This document shows, piece by piece, positions 45,108-56,275 of a DNA stretch of 64,000 nucleotides (its first letter is position 1; every line of letters starts with the position of its first letter). Below the pieces are notes generated by a model, which was given only the letters and a program-made list of their open reading frames with translations, had not been told where the DNA came from and made no database searches. A program made the translations under genes and the position numbers. Origin of the DNA: Eublepharis macularius (Eukaryota; Chordata; Lepidosauria; Squamata; Eublepharidae); contig NC_072791.1 of assembly GCF_028583425.1 (NCBI RefSeq), forward strand, positions 43,965,368 through 44,029,367. Direction: 5' to 3'.

Positions 45108-47218
45108 AAATCTGCCATAGTTAATTTTGTTCTGTAGTGGTATGAGGGGAATGACAATGAAACATCATCATTGCCCAAAGGCATTTAGCGGAGCTTCAGA
45201 TTTACTGATAAATGTAAGAATTTTCTGCTGACCTGCTACAGTATTAAGATTTACCAGTAAGCAGCAACATCCACCAAATTTCTGATATTTAAATAATATT
45301 TTACAAATTGTTATTGGTTTGATTTTCCCCGTGACAGAAAAATCTGTGCCTTTTAAACTTTTTATGCTCAGAAGAAAGAAACAAAAATGATATGAGCAAC
45401 AGTACTTGCTATAATACACATACTCCGTCCCTCTCTCCCTCCCTATGGGGGAAAACCTCACATTCAAAAACTTGAATCTTAACTGCACATGTATTCATTG
45501 TTTATGAAAGGCACCTGTGTGAATCTGTAATTGCTGACCCATTAAAATCATTGAAATATATTGTAGTGGAGGGCTTGATCCTTTCCTACTCTAGTAGCCT
45601 CCTTTGTCTATCTTAAAAGGGAAGAATATCACTCTACACATAGGTGAGCCTTTCACAGCTGACATGCATGAGTACAAAATGTAGCATAGAATGATGCCAT
45701 ATTTATTATTTATTACAAAAATTATGCCCCCCTTTCCCTTAAGGTGGCTTAAGGTGTTTTTGAAATACGAAGGATTTTTTTGACAATCTAGTTCTGTGAC
45801 TCTCAGCAGCTGCGAGTGCCTAGAATGGGAACTCAAAACATTAAGTTAGTCAGTACTGCAGACAGATTGGTATGCCATAGTTATTGCAATGCTAATGGAA
45901 TTTATTTAAATATGTTGTTGATAAGGCACAGTGACACCCGTGGGACTGGCCCAGGTTGGATCCCAGATTACATTTTCTGTCAGTGGAAGGGCCTTTCCCT
46001 GCCTCTCTTTTGTAGTTTGATACAGACAAGGAGACAACGCAATGCAGGATTCTTAGCACAAAGTTTTATTCCTTAGTGTTTCTCATAGCCCTGACTCTAC
46101 ATTCTCCTCCATCTTACCTTTCCCTCTCCTCCTATTGCTTTCCGCCTCTCTATCTGTAGGGGGTCTAGTCTGCCCAGCAACAGACTATGGTCTCCCTAAT
46201 GAGAGAAACCTCTAAACGTGAACAACGAAACTATCTTCTGCTATTAAACAGCACACACCTCTTCCACTGCATGGAATCCTGAGGAGGTGTGTGGGTCTGA
46301 AGTAGGAAAGGGGAATCAGTGGAAATCTGGATCCAACCCAGTGTCTTGTTTAAATGGAGCTGCTGCTAGCGATGCACAGCAGTTTGCCTATGTTGCAGCT
46401 TTGCACAGATGGTACCCAAGATGTTGGGTGAGTGTGACGTCTTCCTGGACAGCACTTTTGCTTCAGTTAGGGGTGAAGCCTTAGAATAATTATCACCTAC
46501 TGAGATGGAAGATTTTTGTTCTTTGAAATGGATCGAAGTGCCATATTTATTTCACAAGTGTAGATCACCAAAAAGCTTTGAAATGGCAGCATGTTCTGTT
46601 CCCTGACAGTAGGGTAGTATTGATGTCTGAGGCCCTGAGGTTCAAAGACTCCTCCCCATTTGTGATTATTTTCAGAATAAAGACATTTTTAAAAAAAGGA
46701 ATGCCACCCATACTAGGAACATGCCGATGAGAGAGAACATGTATTAAACAGAAGTGGAAACATTCCACACCTCAGTGCCAATTCACTTCCCCCCCCCCAC
46801 TGATTTGGTTCCCTGACTCAAATGCATTTCTCCCTGTGAAAATGATGATCCCCCCCCCCCCCCGAGTTCTTCCTTTCTCATCTATGCTTGGCAACGGTTG
46901 AGACCTTCACTAGGTAGGCACGATCACACAGCTTGTTGTCAGGAAAATAATTATTTCTTAATTGCCTCCGTTTTCACTAAATTGAATACAGGATGCAGCC
47001 TTCTGCCATAATGAAGGAACTAAAAGGCATTACTATATGGGAATGCTTTACTCTAGCTTTAAAATAATTGACCAAAACATTTATAGTTGTAGAAGCACAT
47101 GCAAAGGATGGAGTAATGGATTTTTGGTTAATGAGTTTGCATATTCCATAAGCATCAATTTTTGTCTCTCTTTCTGGAAACTGTTTAACAAAAGAGTTCC
47201 ACTTTCCATTACAGCCTC
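45108..47218. other. Intergenic, nothing recognised
   Basis: A LINE-tail-like stretch ('ATTTATTATTTATTACAAAA', 'CCTTAAGGTGGCTTAAGG') lies at about 45690-45775. Poly(C) runs are at about 46789-46799 and 46850-46863. No gene. Confidence 0.4.
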
Positions 47219-47411
47219 AATTATATTTATGTATTTATTTAAAATATTTTATTATGCCTCTTGAAATCTAAGAGAGAGATAATAAACAATACAAATGTAA
47301 CAATAAAATTAATTCAAACAAAATTATTCAAAAAAATCCCAGCAGTAAAAAAACCATCTCAAAATAGTAAAGAGTCCAGTAGCACCTTTAAGACTAACCA
47401 ACTTTACTGTA

Positions 47412-47451
47412 GCGTAAGCTTTTGAGAACCACAGTTCTCTTCGTCAGATGC
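47412..47451 (-). ncRNA. Hammerhead-like motif, minus arm
   Basis: Minus strand: GCAU (47451-47448), CUGACGA (47447-47441), extra A (47440), stem II GAGAAC/GUUCUC (47439-47434 with 47429-47424), AAAA (47423-47420) for GAAA, AGCU (47420-47417), U17 (47416), then ACGC, which pairs with GCAU at three of four positions. Confidence 0.4.
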
Positions 47452-47453
47452 CC

Positions 47454-47489
47454 CTGATGAAGAGAACTGTGGTTCTCAAAAGCTTACGC
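47454..47489 (+). ncRNA. Hammerhead-like motif, plus arm
   Basis: CTGATGA (47454-47460), extra A (47461), stem II GAGAAC/GTTCTC (47462-47467 with 47472-47477), AAAA (47478-47481), AGCT and T17 (47485). The G12-to-A change fits decay of a CpG present in other copies (CTCGAAAG to CTCAAAAG). Confidence 0.4.
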
Positions 47490-47706
47490 TACAGTAAAGT
47501 TGGTTATCTTAAAGGTGCTACTGGACTCTTTACTATTTTGCTACTACAGACCAACACGGCTAACTCCTCTGGAGTGATAAACCAATAATAAATTCAGCAG
47601 CATATAATAATTTACAACAGATGTCATAAAATATTGGAGTCGGGTATCATTGTTAAAATACTGAAGGGAACAGAAAATATTGAAGGGAACAGAAAATATT
47701 TGTAGC

Positions 47707-48006
47707 CAGGGCTTTTTTTCTGGGAAAAGAGGTGGTGGAACTCATTGGTGGAACTCAGGACTGCACAATGACATCACTTTGGGTCAGCTGGAAGTGAGGG
47801 GGAGTTTTTTAAAGTTTAAATCACCCTCGGCAAAAATGGTCACATGGCCAGTGGCCCCGCCTCCTGCTCTCCAGACGGAGGGGAGTTTAGATTGCAATCT
47901 AAACTCCCCTCTGCCTGGAGATCAGGGGGCGGGGCCACTGGCCATGTGACCATTTTCAAGAGGGCCCAGAACTCCCTTCCACTGTATTCCAGCTGAAAAA
48001 AAGCTG
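47707..48006. mobile_element. Non-autonomous hAT element, 300 bp, 8-bp TSD
   Basis: Starts CAGGGCTTTTTTTCTGGG and ends 'CCAGCTGAAAAAAAGCTG', inverted-repeat ends. The flanks are an exact 8-bp duplication TTTGTAGC (47699-47706 and 48007-48014). An internal palindrome of about 100 bp is centred on GATTGCAATC (about 47890-47899). No transposase. Confidence 0.9.
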
Positions 48007-48165
48007 TTTGTAGCTAAAAACCTGAAGAAATGAAATGTTTCTGCCTTGCTTACACTAAAATGCTAGGCAAACTTCAAAGGGTGCCGCCATTGAGAAAGCC
48101 CTGTCTGTGGTTGCCACTCATCTCACTTTTATGGACACATGTATAGAAAGCAGAGCCTGGGATTA

Positions 48166-49739
48166 TGATCTTAATTGCCAGGCATAACAGCAGAATGCTG
48201 GAGGAGGAGGAACTTTATTGTTAATGTTTTATCATTACTGAGATTTCGGAGGGCACAGTGGCTGCTCTTAAATAATGCTTTGGCCCTCACAGGTTCCTGC
48301 AATGGAAAAGGAGGACTGGGACAATGGAAAGTGCTATATTCATCTGAAAAGGACCAATTTACCACTTTATTAAAGTATTCGCTTTTGTGGAACATGAATT
48401 AGTGAGTATTAACTAGGGAAAGGGTATGAAGTCCACACCAACTTCTTGTGCTATTTTCAGTGGCAGGTCATACAAAATTGTTTTGATGGGGACCATAAAA
48501 GTCTTCTAGGGGATCTGTTGGGGCTTTTGGTATGATAAATACACAAGTGGTGATCAGTTCTTGCTGGGGATCTAGGCTTTTTCTCTTCCCTGTTGAACTT
48601 ACATTTATGTATTGGAAAATGCTACTGCCCCTCTCAGCACAGTGGCCTTGGGACAGTTCCATCCTACTCTCCCAGCTGCTTGGGCACCAAGGGTGAGGGG
48701 TGTATGTAGAGGGACTGAAACTTGGTAGCAAGCACTCCATACGTCATTCTCAACAAGAGACCTGTGTACACCCAGATGCTTTTACTTGCCTCTGTGTAAC
48801 CTAAGGACATATATATGCTGAAGTTATGATATCTCATCAAAGAACCTTAATTCAAGAGAGCTTGGATTTCTTGTTGCAAGGGGTGGGAGTCAACTTCAAT
48901 GTATCCTGTTCTCCATAGACTGACACTTTCCTGCTTCCCCCCTCCCTCCTTGAAATACTTCCCTCAAATTTCAGGATCAGATTTGGGGTCTGCAGTGGGA
49001 AGGGGGAATTGACAGAACTGGCTCTCTTTTCTACTGGTGGAATTGCCCTTCCATGAGCATAACAGGACTTGGGATCTAACCCATTGCTTTTGTACATTGC
49101 TGCTCCTTGAGCTAAACTAGCCTGAGGAACAGCGCACACAGTATCTCTGGGAATGGAATGTAGTTGCAGATTTGCAACTTGTGATTTCACTTATTCATGG
49201 TTCGCAGACTGACTACGTGATGCAGTTAGTCTTGAGTGCCCCTTCCCCTGGTGTTCAGTCAATAAGCAGAGAATAAGAGAAGGCATGTGCATGGTGGTTT
49301 CACCCCTCCCTCCTCACAATTTCCTTGACTCAGACAACTGCCACTGGATGACTCATGTGGCCTCATCCTGCTGTTGGGCCCAGCTCAGATGATGCAGAAC
49401 TACTGTGGCCCCCCAGGCCTGGATGATTTGTTTGTTTAACAGCCACCATCAGGTGACTCATCTGGGCACAGTGATTGCCTGCTGTTGCATGACGATCCAG
49501 GCCCAGTCCTATGGCTTGGTAGTTGTGCAACTTACCTGAGAAGCAGCAACCTCCTTGCCTGCTCAGTACAGTGGTGATCTCACAACTAAGTCAGGCACTA
49601 CACACAACTTGTCCTGGCTAGACCTCCCTGCATGGGGGCAGGCATGGGGAGGGGGGGAAGGAATGGAGCAGGGGAAAGGGTTCAGCCCTTTCCAGACCAA
49701 TTTGGTCTCTCAGTCGATCCCTGTCAGGTTTGCCTTCTT
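48166..49739. other. Intergenic, nothing recognised
   Basis: Unique sequence. The short frames lack domains. Confidence 0.4.
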
Positions 49740-49914
49740 CCACAAGAGACCTCCAGGCAACAGAGAGAAGTTCCCTCGGAGAAAATGACAGCTTCAGAGA
49801 GCAGACTCAATGACATCAGTTCCTTATTGAACTCCACCCTCCCCAAACTTCACCCTCCCCAGGCTCTACCCCCAAATCTCCAGGAATTTCCCAACCCAGT
49901 ATTGGCAACTCTAC
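49740..49914. mobile_element. TIR element, truncated
   Basis: Inner blocks 'CTCCACCCTCCCCAAACTTC', 'AATCTCCAGGAATTTCCCAA' and the right end 'TATTGGCAACTCTA' are preserved. The left terminus is not recognisable. Confidence 0.55.
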
Positions 49915-50062
49915 TGCTAGTATTTGTGGATTTTGCCAGTTTTGGTGATCCAGGAAAGGATTCTCTGCAAATTATGAGGGCCTGCTGTTCCTAGAACACC
50001 ACTATGGAGCATATGGGTATCTTTTATACATTTTTATTCTTTTATAGTGAGGAGGAAAGAAA

Positions 50063-50250
50063 TAACAACAACAACAACATTCAATTTATATACTGCCTTT
50101 CAGGACAATTTAACACCCGTTTGGAGCAGTTTACAAAGTATGTTATTATTATCCCCACAACAATCACCCTGTGAGGTGGGTGGGGCTGAGAGAGCTCTAG
50201 AAAAGCTGTGACGGACTCAAAGTCACTCAGCTGGCTTCAAGTGGAATGCA
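50063..50250 (-). mobile_element. tRNA-type SINE, head truncated
   Basis: In plus orientation it begins with (AAC)n, then 'CAATTTATATACTGCCTTTC', 'GAGCAGTTTACAAAGTATG', 'AATCACCCTGTGAGGTGGGT', and ends at 'CAGCTGGCTTCAAGTGGA'. Same family as 12317-12836. Confidence 0.75.
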
Positions 50251-51685
50251 TATGCGTACATGACTGTGTGTTTATATTTGAAACATTGCTTGTCCATGCC
50301 CACTTTAATAGATTCCCATATATGTATACTCTGTAGCCATGTGCAGACATTACCAATCACATGCACTGTATGTGTGTGCAGAGGAGTTGGACTGCCCTCT
50401 CTCTTCCAGTCTTACCCCAAACAGCTGTATGTTCAGCTATACATCTCTGCACGTGCATGCAAGTATCCATTTCTGGGTCTGCTCACGTGACTGGGAACAC
50501 TACATTTTGTAACTTTTCTCATCATGTGGAATAGTCAATGTGTGTATACCAGTATGTACATAGAGTTCATTGATCATTGATGGCTGTTCATTCTTGGCTG
50601 AACGTGTGTTCACAATCCCAACACATGTACAGTGTACATGGCTTTTTTACCATCTGCATATGTCTGCAATCTCATCTCATAAAGCATGCATATGATTTTA
50701 CATTCACAATTTCATGCACATTCACATTTCTCTGAGACACACACATGTTTTTGGTAATCAAGATGAAGGGTTTTTTTGAAGATGGTATAAACTCACCCAC
50801 AGATGAAAAGGAGCCAAGAAAATCTCAGCAGGAATCAGTTTGATAATTAATGCTGAACAATGTTCACTGACAAAGCAAAAAAAGAGAAAAACTCCTCACA
50901 AATGCATGGATAATTTAAATTTTGAATGTTTATGAACAAGAGCAGAATTGAGGAAGGAAACAGCCTTAAGGAACAGTAGCAAAATGTGTCTGCACATGAG
51001 ACCTTTAATGTTTGTATCTGAAAGATGATTATGTCCAGGCTTGGTGAATGGAATAATTCCAGATTTATAACTATGTACTGAGAGGAAATTTTAGTCCACA
51101 GGATTTGTGCTTGTACCTTTATAAAGTATAGGCAAGAACAACTGGAGATGGAAAAAAGGGGGAAAGGAGGTTTCAATAATGCCCAACCATAATAGACAGA
51201 AGGTATATGCGAGAAGCATGAGAGAATGTCTTTGTGGCTTTATATGCGCCTCAGTGCTATTGAGTGGGAGGGAAAGAAATATCTTTGTTTCTGGGCTCTT
51301 TGGTTCAATGAAAATAGCTCCTGGAAATGCCATTTCAGATTAGAGAGAGATGGCTGGAGAGGTGGAGATTTCATTACCTTCCTCTTTTGTGTGATGTTTT
51401 GGAGATCTGTACCAGCGGAGCTATAAATAATCCAATCACAGCTGCAACATCCTGGAAATTTAGAATGCATGCTAATAGCAGAGATCTTTGGGGTGTTTCA
51501 CTGTGCAGCAAAGCCAAACGAAAAATGATTGCTTCCAAACAGCAACTGAGAGACAAAGACCACCTGTCATTCTTGACTTGCCGAAAGCTCAAATGGGAGT
51601 AAAAGGAGAAGGCCAGTTCATTCCCACTAACTGAAATGAATATTCAGAAACTTGCCACATTTTTCATTATGGCCATTCCTATTTT
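50251..51685. other. Unique AT-rich intergenic sequence
   Basis: No gene. The segment 51200-51600 looks regulatory: a MEF2-type CTATAAATAA (51421-51430), CCAAT (51432-51436) and a CAGCTG E-box (51439-51444) within 24 bp. Confidence 0.4.
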
Positions 51686-51689
51686 TTGA

Positions 51690-51920
51690 ATGCAAGATTT
51701 ATTGAAAATATTTATATACCCACATTTCTCCCAGGCACCCTAGCGCCCAACAGGTAACAACAATGGAAAAACAACACAAAACAATTTAATAAAGCATCAA
51801 ATTGTAAAGCAAAAAATCTTCCCCAAAACCCTTACCCCCTCAACCTGCAGAATATTCAAGGCTGCTCCAAAATCAAGGAGAGGCAGTCCCGAAGTATTAG
51901 TTAAATAATTCTCTAAAACC
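51690..51920 (-). mobile_element. LINE 3' tail-like sequence
   Basis: 'AAAATATTTATATACCCACA', 'CACCCTAGCGCCCAACAGG' and a long A-rich run follow the pattern of squamate LINE 3' UTRs in reverse orientation. No coding remains. Confidence 0.4.
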
Positions 51921-53532
51921 AAACAATCATCTTTATTTTTTGGCTAACATAGCTTGTCCAGTGTTTTTACACTGTTTTCTTGGTTCTTCAAAAGGTCATC
52001 AGGGTTCATCAGAGAAAGCAACAGCTGAAAGACAGGGTGATATCTTTGCATATCACCCAGTACTAACCAGTGTATAGCTACTATCAGATACTACAAAATA
52101 TTAGTGGTTAGGTATTGGTCTCATGATAAAATGACATCAAATATCACTGAACCAATATCCAGTGCTCAGAGAAGATTTGAGCAGTCAAGCAAATTGCTGA
52201 AGAATATGCAGTATTAAAATTTGGAAAGGCGAATTTTGTAGAGAATTTTCGGGAGCAGATTCATCTAGCTGACAGCTGAAAGATTTCTACATGCCAGCCT
52301 GGCTGTGATTCCCCATCTCCTGCCACAGACATGCTTTGTGTGCCCTCATACTTGTCTTGACGATGAAGTTGTTCACAAGCTGCCTGAGCCAAGCAAAGGG
52401 GGAACAGGGCATAGAGGTCACAGGCAAAAGACTGCTGCCTGTGAAGCCTTGGAGGCAGCCAGGGCTGTATTTTTAGCTGCTCTAGATTCCCTCTGCTGTC
52501 ATGGCTGAGATGTGATGCTCATTTTATTGCTACAGGGATATGCCTAGAATATCAGTCTGCTTGAAAAATCAGCCAATGCGGCAGCACAGTAGAGCCAGGG
52601 CAGTTTTGCTTTGTGGTGCTGATCTTCTGCTTCTGCTGTCAGCGAGAAGAAAGGAAAAGGTTCTTCCTTTGCCATTCCTGCAGGAGAAAGAAGCTGTGAT
52701 TCATGGAGGAAAACGACATTTTAGGAGTAATTATTTTGAACATTCTTTACTATCAAGCTGTACCTCAAGGCTGTGTATGACCTAGGAGGATGAAGTGCAT
52801 TTTTATTGCTTAATCAATACGTTTTCTAATCATTTCTATAGTCCATAGTTCAATTTTTTTAAAGGATAAGTGAATAATTTATTTCACTAGGAATGAGTAC
52901 TCTCTCTCTGAAGAGGGGATTTCATTATCTTCTGAAGTTCTTTTCAACCATATAATCTCCATACAGGTAAGCCGTTGAAGACATACTGGTTTCCCGGCAA
53001 CCCCTGAGGGCTATTCCCGACATTATACAGAATCAAACCTGTGTTTACCACCAACTCAACGTCTACCTGGAAGCTTCAGCCAATTATGGCTCCCTACTGA
53101 GCGTAACCTTTTTATTATTATTGCTTAATGTTGCTCTAGGCTATATGATACGTTCACACTTTATATTTTAGGCCTATGCTTCAAACACATTTTCTGTAAT
53201 GTGGGAAGCAATTCCTGTAGTTTGTTGCCTCAGAGTATTGCTGTATGCAGTATCAGTTGTCTTGGTGGAATTATCTAGAGCGAGACTGTCTGGTCTCATA
53301 GGATAAAAGCTGTGGCATTAAGTAATCTGGTGACCCAACAAAATGTCATGCATGAGTTGTAGGCATGGATGGGGAGAAAAGTGCATCCCTGTCTCCACCT
53401 GTAGGGGCACCTGGGAAGTGTAATAAGGCCTAGATGAAAATCTCAGCATAGATACCTACATTACTTGTATGACAATTCCCAATCCAGCAAGTGATATTTT
53501 TGTGTTTCTGACTATGTAGCTCCTGTGCTGAA
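51921..53532. other. Intergenic, nothing recognised
   Basis: Unique sequence with no supported gene. Confidence 0.4.
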
Positions 53533-53765
53533 TAGAAAGCCAGCATAACATAGTGCTAAGAGTCTTGGACTAGGATCTGGGAGACCCAGGTTCAAATCCT
53601 CAGTTTATCCATGGAAGCTTGCTGGGTGACCTTGGGCCAGACATTCTTGCGCAGCTTAACCTACCTCACAGGGTTGTTGTGAGGATAAAATGGAAGAGAA
53701 GAGATGTAAGCTGTTTCGGGTCCCCATTGGGGAGAAAGGCAGGGTATAGATGAAGTAAAAAAAAA
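53533..53765 (+). mobile_element. Sauria-type tRNA SINE
   Basis: 'TAGTGCTAAGAGTCTTGGAC', 'CCAGGTTCAAATCCTCAG' (box B), 'GCTGGGTGACCTTGGGCCAG', 'CCTCACAGGGTTGTTGTGAG', 'AAATGGAAGAGAAG' and 'GGGTCCCCATTGGGGAGAAA' give a full-length, well-preserved copy. Confidence 0.9.
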
Positions 53766-53854
53766 TTAAAATAGTATTTTTATTCCACTTTTCTTCTAAT
53801 CAGCTTACAAAAAATACTCATACAATTTAACTAAATTTAAACAAACAGAAAAGT

Positions 53855-54035
53855 GGAAGACAGTAGAAAAAGAGGAAGACCTAAAACGAGATGGCTTGAC
53901 TCAATAAAAGAGGCCACGTCCTCCAATTTGCAGGATCTGAGCAAGTCTGTTAATGATAGGACGTTTTCAAGGTCTTTCCTTCATAGGGTCACCATAGGTT
54001 GGAGGAGACTTGATGGCACATAACACACACACACA
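53855..54035 (+). mobile_element. BovB (RTE) LINE 3' end
   Basis: From 53865 a 52-codon open frame ends at TAA 54021-54023 and encodes the ORF2 C-terminus: 'KRGRPKTRWLDSIKEAT', then 'DLSKSVNDRTFSRS', 'HRV', 'GWRRLDGT'. The RGRP..RWLD start and the W.RL ending are typical of BovB. A (CA)n tail follows. BovB supplies the machinery for Sauria SINEs, one of which lies just upstream. Heavily 5'-truncated. Confidence 0.8.
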
Positions 54036-54059
54036 CATGCACACATACAAACAGAACAC

Positions 54060-54230
54060 AGTGTAAAGAATAGAGATGGGCATGATCCAAAATATGAACC
54101 AAAATTCATGACGAACCAGGCCGATTCGTGGTTCACGAACCAGTGGTTCGTCAGATCCCATTTCTGATGAACCACCACAAACTTTAGGCAGATTTGTTTG
54201 GTTCGTTTTTTGGTTCGCCCGAAAGGGCAA
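54060..54230. repeat. GGTTCG/CGAACC-rich repeat
   Basis: Multiple interleaved copies of CGAACC and GGTTCG ('ACGAACCAG', 'GTGGTTCACGAACC', 'TTTGGTTCGTT') in both orientations, giving partial hairpins. It resembles a dispersed squamate repeat whose class I do not know. Confidence 0.45.
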
Positions 54231-55197
54231 TTACTGAATGGGTCATACCTATTGCATGCTTGTCTGCCCTCAAGATTAGTCTATCCAAACAAGGGCTGAA
54301 TCACAATGGCAGGAAGCAGTGATACAGGAAATTTCACTCTGATATTATTTCTTTCGCAGATTTTCAGTCCCAGTGGATTTCAGTCTCCAAAGACATCAAG
54401 GCCTCATTCAATTCTCAGCAGAGGAATACACCCCAGCAGGCAGTGGGACGTTAGGTTTGCCTTGAGAGCTCATGAGAGAAAGTGGTTGTCACACAGTGAA
54501 GGAAATGTGTGGCAATTTACTGGAATCTTGCTAGGCCTGTAAACAGAATTTCCGTATCATACCTTAGCCTCTGAGAGAAGTCACACCTACAATAGTCAGT
54601 TGAAAACAATGAAAATGAAAGGATGGTGACATAGCTAGACACCTTCCAAGAACAATGAAGAAATAGACTGTGGGATGAAATATTATTAAAATCATGCATG
54701 TGATGACTTTGCTGTAGAATTCACCTCTCCTCCTATTTTAAGATACCATTTAATCACTGTCATTGCTCACAATATTCTGGGTATAAACAGCAGAATGAAT
54801 TATTTCTTTTAAAAAACTCCTTAAAACACATAGGCCTGTATCCAATCACAGTTCCTCTGAGGGAATGGCATGTTCGCTTATGGAAGAAGAGGCATTGATT
54901 TCTGCCAGTTTTTTTCTGCCACTACAGTTCCCCATTTTGCTCTCTAAGCTGTTTCTCCATGACCTCAGGGAGAAAAGTACTGGGGGTAGGGGAGGGAGAG
55001 TGGGCTACAGCAGGAGGCTAAAATCCTACCCCATGAACTTTATGGATGTTTGGACGTACCAGTATTTCTCATGCAGGGTAAAAAATAGCGAAGAGAGAAA
55101 AGCTAGCACAAAAAGAAATGTTTGATGAAGATATACATAACATTGTGCAGGAACACCTAGAATTGCTGTCATTTGGGAGGCAATTCAGAGCAAGGAT
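54231..55197. other. Intergenic, nothing recognised
   Basis: Unique sequence. Confidence 0.4.
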
Positions 55198-55355
55198 CCA
55201 GAGGAGTTAGCCATGTTAGTCTGTAGTAGCAAAATCAAAAGAGTCCAGTAGCACCTTTAAGACTAACCAACTTTATGGTAGCATATGCTGGTAGCATATG
55301 GTGGCATATGCTACCATAAAGTTGGTTAGTCTTAAAGGTGCTACTGGACTCTTTT
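55198..55355. mobile_element. Foldback repeat, core lost
   Basis: 'CAGAGGAGTTAGCCATGTTA' to 'AACCAACTTTATGGTAGCAT', then turning and returning as 'ATGCTACCATAAAGTTGGTT' to 'GCTACTGGACTC'. The turn lies outside the hammerhead-like core, so this locus has arms only. Confidence 0.75.
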
Positions 55356-55689
55356 TAATTCAGAGCAAGAACTCTGTGCGGAAGCAGCTTTGGACACTTG
55401 ACCCTTAAGGAGTAGTGTTACGACCCCTTTCTCTCAGATTTTGCCTTTAACCCTTTTCTTCTTGCCCCCTCTGGGTAGATTGCTGCCACCAGGAATTATT
55501 CCAAAATAACTTAAACATGCCCAAGCGTCAGGCTCCTTCATGGGACCATGTGGCCCTGAGGATAGGAATGGGAATAACAGATACTCTGGGATAAAAAAAA
55601 CAAAATAAACTTTTATTTTTACAATAAGCGTATTGGTTTCATATTATTTCTTAAGCTTGATAGTTTCAGATTGTTATTTGTTCTTAAAG
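55356..55689. other. Intergenic, nothing recognised
   Basis: Unique sequence with an A-rich, AATAAA-containing stretch at about 55592-55610. Confidence 0.35.
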
Positions 55690-56275
55690 TTACTTTTCAT
55701 AGACACAGTCACTCAGTTCTTCTCTCAAGCTGCACACAAAGTTTGCCTGCCTCTGATATCAATTTCTTATTCAAATACACATAAGACTTTCTCTCAGGCA
55801 CACACACACAGTTTGCCTCTCTTGTCCTGACTGTTCTTTCACAAACATACACAGTTCAGGCTTCCACACAGGTTATATTTCTTTTAGAAATTCACAGACA
55901 CTCTCAGGCTGCACACAGCTTGCCTCTCTTGCCCTGACTCAATATTTCTCTCAGAAATGCTTAGACCTGCTCAGCCTGCACACAGCTTGCCTGCGTCTAA
56001 AATGCTGTATTTTAATATTTATATCCGCCAATTTTAATTGTATATGGAATAATGTTTTAATGTTTTTATAACGTTTTTATTGTTTTTAATCTTTATGTAA
56101 AAATCGTATGTTGTTACACCATCCTGAGCCTGTCTGATGGGGAGGGCAGTCTAGAAGTGAAATAAACAAACAAACAAACAAACAAACAAATAAAACCAGA
56201 CTCAATATTTCTCTCAGGAATGCTTAGACCTGCTCAGGCTGCACGCAGCTTGCCTGCTTTCCCCAGACTGAATCT
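55690..56275. repeat. Degenerate tandem repeat interrupted by a LINE tail
   Basis: Recurrent blocks of 'CTCAGGCTGCACACAGCTTG' plus 'CCTCTCTTGCCCTGACT' and 'TTTCTCTCAG' occur several times. Two nearly identical copies of about 60 bp (55937-55997 and 56202-56262) flank a LINE tail at 55998-56199. Confidence 0.65.
55998..56199 (+). mobile_element. LINE 3' end, plus strand
   Basis: 'TATTTTAATATTTATATCCG', 'TTTTAATGTTTTTATAACG', 'ACCATCCTGAGCCTGTCTGA', 'GGGGAGGGCAGTCTAGAAGT' and a tail of (AAAC)n match an L2-like 3' end. Confidence 0.6.

Larger units (their letters stand above)
47361..47575. mobile_element. Foldback repeat, GAGAAC-stem family
   Basis: Nearly perfect arms of about 87 bp turn at about 47451. 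The right arm continues to 'CTACAGACCAACACGGCTAA'. Both arms hold a hammerhead-like motif, so it appears on both strands. Confidence 0.75.
47219..48165 (-). mobile_element. LINE 3' region with two nested insertions
   Basis: The AT-rich 3' tail (47219-47350: 'TATGTATTTATTTAAAATAT', 'GCCTCTTGAAATCTAAGAGA') and the more 5' part (about 48078-48165: 'GGTGCCGCCATTGAGAAAGCCC') belong to the same LINE tail as 6895-7300. Between them sit a foldback repeat (47361-47575), a 19-bp tandem duplication (47662-47699) and a hAT element (47707-48006). Confidence 0.55.

Noticed and set aside
54060..54230. Cluster of GGTTCG words as transcription-factor sites
   Set aside because: Density and both-strand arrangement look like a dispersed repeat rather than an enhancer.
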